Source: Termitomyces sp. T153 (lineage: Eukaryota; Basidiomycota; Agaricomycetes; Agaricales; Lyophyllaceae). From it: 64,000 bases of DNA. A program made the translations under genes and the position numbers. This document shows, one piece after another, positions 44,681-55,529 of this stretch. The DNA lies in contig JACKQL020000016.1 of NCBI GenBank assembly GCA_018296165.2, forward strand, positions 1,047,806 through 1,111,805, read 5' to 3'. The notes under the pieces were generated by a model. The model had not been told where the DNA came from and did no database searches. It worked only from the letters and a program-made list of their open reading frames with translations. The first letter of the stretch is position 1, and every line of letters starts with the position of its first letter.

Positions 44681-45880
44681 CCAAGGAACTTTGAAAGGGA
44701 GGGAAGAGCTGGACCAGCCAGTAATGGCTAACAAAAAGGCTGCTAGGAAGCCAGACAAGGCTCATCTACCTGAGAATACTTGTATGAAATGAGTAGGGTT
44801 AGTATCATTGTAGTGTCAACCAACTAGCTCCAGAGTGAAGGTGGAGGACCTTGTGACAGATGGGGTTGAAGAGAGACAACAGAGTGCCACAAGCATGGTA
44901 GAAACAACTGACAGCATAAGATCCTTTTGGGATCAACCAGTGCCACCACCAGATGTGCAATGGGCTTATGACTCATGCATGCTGCTGGAGTGGAACGAGG
45001 TGGTAGCCTCAATGGTGGCACAGAAGTGGGCTGGGTCATGTCAACCCATTGGAGAAGTGTATTGTCAACCTTACAATGATGAGATATCAGGGCCCTTGGA
45101 TGTAACATTTGATGGTAAGTTGCTAAAAGCAAAAAGTGTGCAGTGGTCAAGGAATTCAACAGTATCAAAGCCTCAATTGAGGCTGAAAATAGAAGACACT
45201 GGAGAAGCACATCTGCATGGGCTTAGAGAACAGTTGCTAAAGCCCTAGAACATCAGTATTGCCCAATACAGTACTACACTACCACAAACTTTGGGATGGG
45301 TTTTCAGTTCAGATGAAACTACAAGGATTTCAAACATTCACTACAATGTTGGCCAGATCTGGAAAGGTATCTAAATACATTGTGGTGGCTGCTCTAGATA
45401 TAGGATCTGGTCACACAGCTAGACAGGTTTGGCTCACTCAGATTAGCTCTGATTGGCTGTTTGAGCCCATGGCTATACTGGTTTGTTCCACATACAAGCT
45501 GAAGAGCAAATCTAATGGTCTATTTAAGAGGGTGCTTAACATAGTGATTGTGGCTTCTAATTTGAAAAATGACTGTCTCCCAAATTGGAAACCACAATAT
45601 ATTTTGAGTAGCTTGTAGTCAAAGACATGTAATTACATATTGCCAATATTCTAGTGGTCACTTCTCACCCAATCTGCATCAAGAGATATTTGATTTTAAT
45701 TAACACATCTTTTCTTAACTTCCTGGTTCAAGGTGTTGATGGGCCTGCCTAAAAAGCTCAGATGTACAGTTACACTATATTTGATGTGATCTTGGCCCAC
45801 CAACAAGTCCTTCAACTATGGTTGATGAACTGCATCTTGTACTATTCACTCAAATTGATTGAACAAAGGAACACATTGTG
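44681..45880. other. CpG-poor DNA right of Z, possibly rest of W
   Basis: Two sense open stretches (44835-45248 and 45259-45618) with protein-like text but no motif that ties them to a known pol. They could be the W protease-RT linker. The remainder to 45880 shows nothing. CpG returns at about 45900, inside the 3' end of the next gene. Confidence 0.35.
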
Positions 45881-45890
45881 GCATTGACCT

Positions 45891-47957
45891 TCAAAAAATC
45901 TCGCTACTTGCACAGTTCTTGTGACAACATGTGAGCCCTATTCTCCCGCATAATAAACTTACATTTGAAGGGTTTTGGGTACCTGAACAGATACAATCAT
46001 TGAATACCTGCGACAAAGCATCAATAGATTGCACGGACATGGCAAAAGAAGCGGTAAATTCGAGATGTGGCCGATCATTGGGAGTAAGCGGGACAATCTT
46101 ATACACTGCAAGCACGCGTGCCACTATCAAAAAGAGATAAAAGTCTGCAAGCTGTGCACCAGGGCAGCGTCTGGGATTATTAATCAGAGGAATCATATTT
46201 TCGAGAAGCGATGAAAAGGTATGCCTTCTCCCAAATCCGTACACGAGTTCTCGAGGATCGGGTGCGCTCTTTACATCGGGTGTGTCTTCAAATCGTTGGG
46301 GCACAAATTCGTCTGGTTTATCATAGGTCTTCTCATCGTGAAGGATCGCCCTAGCAGCGCCGCATGTCAGGTTTTGTCTTGTTCTGGGACACAGATTCAG
46401 TTTACCAAACGTTACCTATGACCCACGACTTCTGTGGGATACGAAGCCCTTCATATATATCCTCCTTGTCATTGCTGCGAGTGATCATAGGGATTGCGGG
46501 ATAACAACGATGGACTTCTTTGATAATACACTCGATATAAGGAAGGTTGTCTCGATGGTGGAGACAAGGTAGTTCTTCCGAGCCAACGACGTCGAGTATC
46601 TCCATATACGCCCGCTCCTGGACACCAGGATGATTCACAATGGTCCCAATGAAAGACAAGAAAATACTCGTCATCTAGGTGGGTGTGAGATAAGCTTCAT
46701 ATTATGGGGAACATGACTCACAGTATCTGTCCCAGCTTCACAGGCTCGTGAGAAAAGGAGTTCGAAGAGGAAGAAACACTGTCTTACCACTGAGAAGACT
46801 TCCTGCAGCAAACATGATAATATCTTCCTCTTCAGAACAATGTTTGTCTCCCAGACCTTCGAGGGAATTGTGTACAAACGATACACGCTTTTGGCCACGT
46901 TTCTAGATGTCAAACAAAGGTAAGGAGAAACGACGGGCTGGAATCAAGATAAAATGCATACCAATTCATTTTTTGCCGCATAGAACGGAGTTCGTGTCAG
47001 CTTGAAAAACAACTCCTTCCCTTCATACGCCCAAACTTGAAACCTAGCACCTGGCATCCATCTTGGGATCCACATCACTTGAAACAATAGTGGAATGGAG
47101 ATACAACAAAGTAACGATGTCAAACGCACAAGCTGGGAACAGATTGACCATCCACCTTGCCGGCTGAAGTGCTTCACCAGTGTGTTGTGCGACCATTTGA
47201 GCCAGTTTCAAATGATCAGAATCTGGTCGAAAGCCATAGGTGAAAATGACAATGAACTTTTGAATATTCCTTGTGAACAAGGGTTACGATCATAACTAAA
47301 GGATACAGCTAGGTATAACTTCTTACTCTTCTATGATATCACGGAATCTCTCGGGTTCTACAAGGAGAGATTGGCAAAGCTCTCTGGATTGTTCATGAAG
47401 CAGGTCATTCCAACATTCAAGAATGACAGGCGGATTGAGTGATTTGTACAACACTTTCCGGAAGTCCTTTAAACGTTTTCCATAATAAGTGAAGCCGACA
47501 TTACTAGAATATTTGATGAGGTGAACGCCAAAGGGTGAAAATAATGGTCAACCTACTTTTGGCGTCCGAGTAACTCAGCCATTGGCCATCGGGGACGAGT
47601 TGCGTATGATTTCCGTTTATCGAGGAGGTCTAATATGGCCTGTCTCGTGTTGACAATTACTATTGAAGTCCTTAAATTCGAAACCGAGATGAGAGGTCCT
47701 TTGCAAAGGGTTAGGTAACAACGATATACGTATGACGTGATCCTCTACGAACCAAGGATACGCGACTGTTCCGCGTATATTTCCCAACGATGCCGCGTCA
47801 ATCCCTCCAGAGACCCAATATCTGATCAAAATGTCATAGGATACAATCGAGCTGACGGTTACACATGCTTACACGGAGGACGCGCCACTCTGCTGAATCT
47901 AAACCGATATGACAGGAATGCGACAAGGACACCAAGAGCAGCGAGGACAAAAGACAT
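45891..47957 (-). CDS. Second cytochrome P450 monooxygenase (multi-exon)
   Basis: Begins MSFVLAALGVLVAFLSYRF, a membrane anchor. Exons then give WEIYAEQS, SIVIVNTRQAILDLLDKR, NVGFTYYGKRLKDFRKVLYK, HTGEALQPARWMVNLFPA, MFAAGSLLS joining AGTDT (I-helix), YIECIIKEVHRCYP (EXXR as EVHR), WVIGNV joining WAILHDEKTYDKPDEFVPQRF, and the haem loop YGFGRR joining RCPGAQLA. Introns are 45-65 nt. The haem-loop intron (46215-46166 region) starts with GC rather than GT. The N-terminus looks short between the Arg-Pro-Pro hinge and the first helix, so exon 1/2 boundaries are uncertain, as is the exact C-terminus. No premature stop is required. It appears functional; substrate unknown. It is a different P450 from that at 22.8-25.0 kb. 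Confidence 0.85.
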
Positions 47958-49530
47958 ATAGTCACGGTCATATGGCGCTCCCCCTTAAGTAGGTGAAAAT
48001 AATGCAGATCTTCTCGCATGATGCTATTAGGGACTGTCACATGGCTGGCTTGAGATTTGTGACAAGGGGGCGCGTCGGATTCTATACATCGGTCTTCATT
48101 ATGAACCATGTTATTCTTTCCGTGTCCGTGGGAAGGAGGTTGCGAGAATCACACAAGTCGCTCAGTGTCACAGTGTAACCTAGTGTGACTTTACGCCGTC
48201 AGCTCTGACGCGGCCTTACGCGGGTTACGCGCCAGCTTCTTGTACTTCGTTACACATGCGAAAGAAATCATGGAAGGATAGTAAATGCAATGAGACGGTG
48301 CAGGGGCTTCCTGTTCTCGTACCAGCGCAGCCGGTTGCGGAAGAACGTAGTATAATCTGACCTTTGAACGGCTGGGGATAGCTGCCCATCAACGAGATCA
48401 TTCACTTGGTATCACGAGTACCCTCACCCCACCACAAGATCGAGGCCATATGATGGTTCCAATATACCTCGCAGGCATAATTATGTCAAAATCATCTTCT
48501 CGCATGCGATCCCGTTGGAAGTTGAAAGGGAACCTACTCATGACGGGTTGACAGTTTTTACACCTGGGATTATTAAGATCACTGAACAATACAGGATATA
48601 AAGACTACGTGACCTACATCAATCGCAAGGGTAGTAACCGTGCCAGGGAAGGGAGTCAAATGGGAAAGGGAGGAGCTTCGTGATGACGACAATCTTACTT
48701 TGGTGAACGCTTTCGTGTGAAATGCCAGAAGCTTTCTCAGTTTTGTCACACCCTGTATGGCTGCAACAGGATATATCATAATCAAAACTACAATTCCCAA
48801 GGCTGTTTTTTAAGGCTACATCAAATCCTGACGAATCTCACGTTAAAATCAAACGGAGTTAATCGGAGGTTGTCCGACTCCTAAACAGTGAAGATGTGAA
48901 GGTCCCATGTTCTTGTCGACCGCAAGTCGACTGTTTCACTTCGGCTTCAAGCAAATCCCGAGGTCCGGATTGGGGCCAGGAGCCTCATCCCCTGTATCCA
49001 TAATTAACTCACAAATAGTTACTAACTTAGTCTGAGATAATGATTATGGGAATTCCCCTGCAATGGATAGCCGATGGACACCCGTCGGCTTGAGTCCAGG
49101 TTGTCCCGAGGATTCGCAGCCCAACCCTCTAATCCAGAACTCACGCATTCCGATCCTCTGGTTGGATTGAAAGCAAGACTGATGATTTCTCCTCCGTGGC
49201 CAAGAATATAACTTCGTCGATGTGTATTCTCGCAAAGCCATCCTAGAACTCAACCACCCAAGATGCTTCCCAAAACATATTACAATATCTCAAAACTTTG
49301 AACATTGAGACTGGTTTTCATTATATTTATATTGGAACTATAGCTGCTTCACGAACGAGGTCGTTCATGGTATGGAAAGTCACAATGTTGGCCATCGAAG
49401 GTCGAAGAGGCTTGATTAATCGCCGGTGCATATTTCCATCTTCATACGTTCGACAGGTGACGGGCTGAGCTGATCTTCTATTCAACGAGAATGCGTTCCC
49501 CACTATACCAGATGCACCAAATGCTAGAAG
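47958..49530. other. Gene-island DNA, possible unrecognised gene on minus
   Basis: CpG normal. On minus, 48800-48400 contains two open pieces (IVVLIMIYPVAAIQGVTKLR and NNPRCKNCQPVMSRFPFN) with possible splice signals between them, but the text matches no family I know. The rest shows no gene. Confidence 0.3.
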
Positions 49531-49539
49531 GCAGATCTA

Positions 49540-49848
49540 TGCGACACACAAATAAGTAAGTCCTCAGTCTATGATGAATCGACTGGTGTTTCGTGCGTAC
49601 CTGTACGAAGCATAAATGAGTAAGTCTACGAGTATTGGAGTATTGTAACGATAGTCTCTGTAGATAAATAATGTGTCTAACTCACGCTCAGTCTATCATG
49701 CAATTGAGGTGTATTGTACAGAGTATATAATATATCGAGATCAACCAATTGTTTCTTTGTTCGTGCCCTGACACTGAGCATTCCGGCCACCATTGTTTTC
49801 TGTTGGCCAATGGCCTCGACTCACGGTGCTTCTATGCACTAGCTCTCA
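49540..49848 (-). repeat. Copia LTR, left (3') copy, CpG-retaining
   Basis: About a dozen CpG sites remain. Where it aligns with the right copy these positions are CA or TG there. Confidence 0.7.
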
Positions 49849-49899
49849 GCACTCCTCTTTACCGTGAGCTTCTAGAACTCCACATGTAGAATCCTAAGG

Positions 49900-50530
49900 C
49901 ATTCCCAGGACAGAACATGGCCTTTGGAACTGGGGCGTAGGTAAGGCTTTGATGAATATGGCTGTGACGTTTTCCTTCGTGTTGATGTATTGTATGACAA
50001 CTTCCTCCGAGGCAGCCTGCTCACGGAGAAAATGGTACTTCATATCCATGTGTTTCAGAGTCCGTTAATGGAACGTTGGGTCTTCTGATAGATTGATAGC
50101 GGAGTTATGAATGCATAGCAGAGTAGTGGCCCTGGTGGGCGTGTATCCAATTGCCGTGAGTAAGGCATGTAACCAAATACACTCTTGTGCTGCCTCGTAG
50201 GCTGCCATGTATTCTGCTTGACAAGAGGATTCCGCGACTGTGCATTGTTTCCAAGTGGACCATAAGGTTGCACCCAAACCTAGTGACCATGTATAGCCGC
50301 CGATTCTCCTTGTGTTGAGGCATTAAGGCCAGTCCGAGTCTGTGAAACCCACCAGTTCAACAGGATGCTTTCCCCCAAATGATAACGCCAGAATATATGT
50401 ACCCTTCGGATAACATAGTGTTCAAATCATCACATTACAGTGGAGCAATCTAGGTATTGTAGCAGCTGTTGCATGACAGCCTGGATTTCTGTATGAGTGG
50501 ATATGGCTGGCAACAGTAAACCCCCCACTA
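49900..50530 (-). pseudogene. Copia RT end and RNase H (decayed)
   Basis: Frames on minus give NTRRIGGYTWSLGATLWSTW, then CTVAESSCQAEYMAAYEAAQ and ECIWLHALL, the classic Copia RNase H signature. Upstream is a decayed RT tail (VGGLLLPAISTHTEI, LLQYLDC). Stops and frame shifts interrupt it. Confidence 0.75.
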
Positions 50531-51067
50531 TTTTCAGGTATGATATTTGGTTGATCTTCTCCCACATGTAGAGCAGGTAAGCTTGCTCCCTTAGAATGAT
50601 TTTTCAGGAAAAGCCATTGGTGTGGTATCTGCCAGTGTGGTGGTTGGATTTGCTGGCCTCCAACAATGTGTGCTCCCCTTGAAGTATCCTCAGATTTCTT
50701 CTGGACTGTATTTCTTTGTATCCCCAGCCTGTCCTAAGTTGCGGGAGATGGAGTGAATATAGTTGAAGGATTGATCAGATCAGAAAGGGCAGATAAGACC
50801 ACAATTAGCTTTGGAGTCCTTTTTGACTTCTTCTGCATCAAAAACACAATTGATCTTGAAGATTGTATCCATGGTTTTCATGAGGGGTTTGGACAGGGTA
50901 CATTTTGCTGTGAGTGCCTCCTGCAATAGTCATACCTGATTGACAGGGACTGTATCACTATGACATTCCTTCAAGTATTTCCACAAGGCCACCAGGTTCT
51001 CCTCAGTGCACAGCTTCTCCTCTGAAGGAGATATCACCCATTTAAGGTAAGAACACATCAAGCATCT

Positions 51068-51387
51068 ATTACAAACAAATAAGTCCTCAGTCTAGCATGC
51101 AATCAACTGGTCTTTTATGTGTACCTATACAATGCATAAATAGGTAAGTCTACAAGTATTGTCAGTATAGTGCCTGTAAGATAAGTAATGTGTCTAACTC
51201 ACCTTCAATATACTTGGCAATTGACTGAGAGTTCTTTGTATCTGTATTGCATATATACATGCATATATATATATTGAGTTCAATCCATTGTCTCTTTGTT
51301 CATGCCCTGACCCTGAGCATTCTGGCCACCATTGTTCTCTGTTGGCCAATGGCCCTTACTCATGGTGCCTCTATGCACTAGCTCTCA
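51068..51387 (-). repeat. Copia LTR, right (5') copy, CpG-free
   Basis: No CpG at all across the aligned 310 bp, against about twelve in the left copy. Confidence 0.7.
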
Positions 51388-53210
51388 AGACCAATGGTCA
51401 TGGCACCATACTTCAAGTCTGTTGTGGAAACTCATAGTGCCTTTGGTATCTCTCATGCATGAGTGCTGACAGCAAGTGATCCTAGTCATGTCACAATCAT
51501 GGTACATGATTTTGTTTCAGTAAAGCTAGGCTCAGCCTACATTTTGGCCTATGTTTGCAATTGAAGGCAGTAGTATGAACAAATATATTTCCACAATAAC
51601 AAAGGCAAGGACTATCTCACTGATCCTATGGTTCATTTCTTGATGGAGCCTCAGGGGTGGAAAATAAATCCAGTGGCTCGGTGATTCATAATGTTGTTCA
51701 TTCTATGTTGCCTACTCTTCTGTGCTCATAACTTGGGTGGTTGTAGAGTTGACTATCCAACTTGGTAGATTACCCTCTGTGGCTAGCACTGCTAAAGGGG
51801 CAAAAGTATATCTTCCAACCTATATAAGGGTGGCATTGCTCTTCCTTTGTTTCATCAAGTAGGTAGGCTTCTTTGGTTGAAACTGCTGGTGGACTTGACC
51901 TTGAATTACAATGATGAACAGTGCACCATATATATCTAGGTAGATTTACCTATAGTATCAAGCCAATGATTGACTCAGACAGTCACCAGCTCTTTCTTTT
52001 TGGAACCTGCATACTGCTTGTTAACCATCAACAGTCCTTTCCTGGGGGCCAGGAGGCTCAGCAGGTACCACTCATGTTCCCATTTTTGTGTAGTTCCCTC
52101 ATGACATTGCTGAGTTTCACAGGCTGGGAGTTCAAACCTGGCTCCTGACAACTGTCAGTGATGTCCAGTTAGGTCTGGCTGGTGGCTAGGGTATAAATCA
52201 CCTGCAGCTGATACTCAACGTAGACCAAGTCATAGCAACAAATTGGGTGGAGTGTAAGCTGATCACCAGGCCTTGTGATAGACACAAGTGGCCAGGTTAT
52301 TCAATGCTACTAGATGCCACCAATCTGGATACCAAGTAACAGAAGATCTGATAGGATGCCAAGAGAAGCAGAATGTATACTTGAAGCCATGGGATGAGGT
52401 CAGCTGAGCCAAGTATGACTTGGTGATGGCCCACTTCCTCATGCTTATCAAGTGGAAGGCAGTGAAGCCAATCAAAGCTGATGGGTTGTCAATGGGAACA
52501 CTGCTGTCATATCCTATAATGGAGTAAAGGTTACTAGCATGCTCCCTACAGATCAGAAAAAGAACTGTGGGACATTTGGATCCTTGGAAATTGGGAGGGG
52601 GTGGATCATCATGTGAAACCAATGTATCAGCAAGTAGCTTGCCAACTCAGATCAGTTTGTGAAATATAAGAGACAGGAGCCCTGGGTTTGGGTTGGTAAA
52701 ACAGTGCATGTGGGAGTAAAGCCCTCAATTGACCATGAATCTGGTTGGGCTGGGTTGGCACAGTAAGGTTCAGGATGTGGAGGGGGTTTAGTCATGTGGA
52801 GCCTTGGGTTGTGGAACTCCTTGACTAGTAAATAAAGAGATGGGATGAGCTGATAATGGCAGATATCATATAGAGTTAAGATTGTAGCAATCACACAACC
52901 ACTATGAATCAGTCATTCAACCTATCAGCCCATGATGTAATGAGCCTATATCTATATGGCTCATCTGCAACAGGGTAGGACACAACAAGTGCATGTGTCA
53001 TACATTGTAGTGGAACATGTTTTGTATTGTATGCTATGTGTCCAGTGGAGTCCTCTGTATTGAAGCAGAAGTTCACAATGTTATGTCTACAATGGTGCCA
53101 TTGCAATGTTACAATGTGTTGTCAAAACACTCTGAGCAGACATCTTTGACTGCCTTCTTGGTTTTTGCAGGAGTCTTCAATTGTGTCATTGTCAATGGTA
53201 TTTATCCCCA
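51388..53210. other. CpG-poor repeat DNA, nothing assigned
   Basis: Open frames (for example 52263-52622 minus) have no recognised motif. Probably old transposon remains. Confidence 0.3.
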
Positions 53211-53853
53211 GAGGAAGTCCCATAGTTAGTACTTAAGTTGTAGAGTAATATCTGCTACAGTAGTCTTGATATTGCTGATAATCTTCTGTTACATTTGTGT
53301 TTGTTATGTCTCCCAGTTTTGTTTCTGTTTTCTGTTTCTAGCCTCATGTCTTGTTCAATCTACTTCATTCTTGTCTCTGTTCCATTTTCACTCTGTCTCA
53401 TCTTGTCTGCTCTGCTTCCTTTCATGTGTGCCTGAATTCTTTTCAACTCTAACTCTGTTACAAACTCTACTCACATACTCATGACTTGCACATTCATAAC
53501 CAATCCTGGACCTTGTCCTATGCTTGGCCCCAGAACCCATCAACACTAATTGATTATTCATTAATCTCTGGTCCCACTTCCATCACCTGTGTGACCTTCA
53601 CTTGCCCCACACTCTTGATACTTGCCTCCAGACTTGTGCCTGGACACTCCCAAGCCCAACTCTTAATTGTATCTTGTTTTAGACTTTCCCAGACCACCTC
53701 AGACTTTCCCAGACCACTCCCCCTAGCTAATCCTCAGAAGTATCTGACATCCAGTCCTCTCTGGAGCACTAGGTTATAAGTGCAGGACATCACATCTGCT
53801 TAGTCAGGACTTGCCCAGTCAAGCTGAGCCCCTGTGGTTAGTAGAACCTGACA
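53211..53853 (+). repeat. Decayed Z-type LTR (3' part)
   Basis: Aligns with 34240-34844 of the Z LTR. The order of TCTCGTC-like pentamers, the CCCAGAACCCATCAA region, the GTTATAAGTGCAGGACATC block and the ending GAACCTGACA are all kept, with CpG turned into TpG/CpA throughout. The upstream part is too eroded to place its start. Confidence 0.75.
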
Positions 53854-53885
53854 TGATATCAAGGCTCCTCCTTACTCTGTTCTTG

Positions 53886-54973
53886 ATGTCTGCTTACAAC
53901 CTTACATATACTTCTGCCAGCTATCTAACTGATGCTTATAGTTGACTGGTCCCTGAAAATTACTATGCACCATTCTATCCAGGCCCACCTGCAAATCACT
54001 ATGCTCCTCATCACTGGACCCCTGATCAAAACCTAGCATTCTATGCCTCTTCCATCACTCAGGAGATACTCTTAGGCTGGCACTGCCCCTTCATGTACCC
54101 CACTGATGGCACCTACCCTTGTGTATGTACCCCAGAGGACTACTTGGGATGCCAATGGCTGTGTGGGGACCTCCTGCTCCACCCAACCCAGCCTACCTTC
54201 CCCTGATGCACTACTATGCCTACCCAAACTCCATTGTACCCCTAGGCCCTCCAGAACAGTTCAACAACTACTCTCCCTCTTGGATCCAACTCCCTACACA
54301 AGCCCCACCCTCTCCAAGACAGCAACAGGTCAAAATATATGTCCAACAGCACAATGAAGTCCTTTGCTCCCTTTGCTTGCCCTCTGCAGAATTTGCAAAA
54401 TGCACTCATTCCCTCCTTGTTAGCCTTGGGTATCATGACACCCCTGGAACTCAGGAGGTCTGAGCAGACTGTCTCCTCAACTTCCATGAATGTTACCAGC
54501 AAGGCACCCTCCCCAAAACTACTCAAGGTACCCTGGGAATAAATGCCAACCTCTGGAATGAACTATGTGCTCTGGTCAATGAGATCCACACCAGCCCAAA
54601 CCCCCAATGCTTTGAGGACCCATTGGACCCTGCCTGCTCCTTACATGTGCAACAAAAACAATTCACTAGAGTACAAATTGAGGCCCTGCTCTCCATTGCC
54701 TGCCAGCAAGAAGAACTCAACACCATGTCCCTCAACCCTGCCAGAGGCCTCTTCAACCAACCTGCTGCTCACACTCTAGCCCTCTCCATGCACCCCAGAG
54801 CAAACTCCATCCCCAGTGCCTTTCATACCTGGGATCAGCCTGTCAAACCTGAGCCCCACACCTAGAGACCACCCCTGCCTGTCAACAACAACATTGCTTC
54901 CAATCACACCTTCTCATACATTGATGAGCCTGAGAACCCCAGTGGAGGACCTGCCTCTTGCAATGGCACCCCA
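53886..54973 (+). pseudogene. Decayed Z-type gag, truncated by X
   Basis: From an ATG in the same position relative to the LTR as Z gag, frames follow Z residues 1 to about 355: NPAYLPLMHYYAYPN, QQHNEVLCSLCLPSAEFAKC, then [20 protein letters not shown]. Several stops and frame shifts. It breaks off at 54973 where an X LTR begins. Confidence 0.8.
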
Positions 54974-55529
54974 TGTAAGGGCGACCTCTGGAAGCTGTGG
55001 CTCAGTCACACAACTGGCAGAGGGAGATCCAAAGTTTATTCAGTATCTACAAGAAGTTCTAGAGTTCTAGCTACTCACCTGGCAGAGGGAGATCCAAAGA
55101 GAACAAGTCTAAGGATCCCCAATGCCAGTGTTCAGAAAATTTACTCTAGAGCTTCTGAAAACAACACCCAACAACAACCAAATCCAGAGTCTGATCAAAA
55201 GTGGAAATCCATTGTAAATGGCCTCAATCTCCAGACTCTCTGCACATGACTACATACCAATATGACTAAAAGATAGCCCTTGGTCAGAAGTACCTGTGGT
55301 CCGAAGATGGGAGGCCTATGATGAGTGGTAGGCCCAGAATACATGAGACAATCCAGGGGTCTGGTAAGAGGCCATGTGGAAGGGGCAACACTTGTCAGAA
55401 TTATGGACAGAGAACTGGTGCAGCCTGATGGTTAAAACTGGAGCCAGCAGATAGGAAAGTGAAAGGAGAATAGAGTAAAACCATAAGGAGGGAGAACAGA
55501 GCAAAGGGGGACTGGGACATCCCCTGACA
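54974..55529 (-). repeat. X LTR at outer end of the inverted arm (minus)
   Basis: 556 bp, starts TGTAAGGGCGACC and ends CCCCTGACA as read on plus. From 55171 on it is the mirror image of 63642-64000. A polypurine tract (minus) follows at 55530-55542. Confidence 0.85.

Larger units (their letters stand above)
49540..51387 (-). mobile_element. Truncated Ty1/Copia element
   Basis: Direct repeats of about 310-320 bp (about 49540-49848 and 51068-51387) flank only 1.2 kb. The repeats share runs such as TTCTGTTGGCCAATGGCC and end AGCTCTCA. The inside, on minus, has the end of RT and a Copia RNase H. Most of the element (gag, integrase, most of RT) is missing. Exact outer ends are unclear. The left half keeps CpG; the right half from about 50410 has almost none. 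Confidence 0.75.

Noticed and set aside
44835..45618. Host gene right of Z
   Set aside because: CpG-free like the repeats, two unrelated frames with no known domain; more likely the eroded remainder of W.
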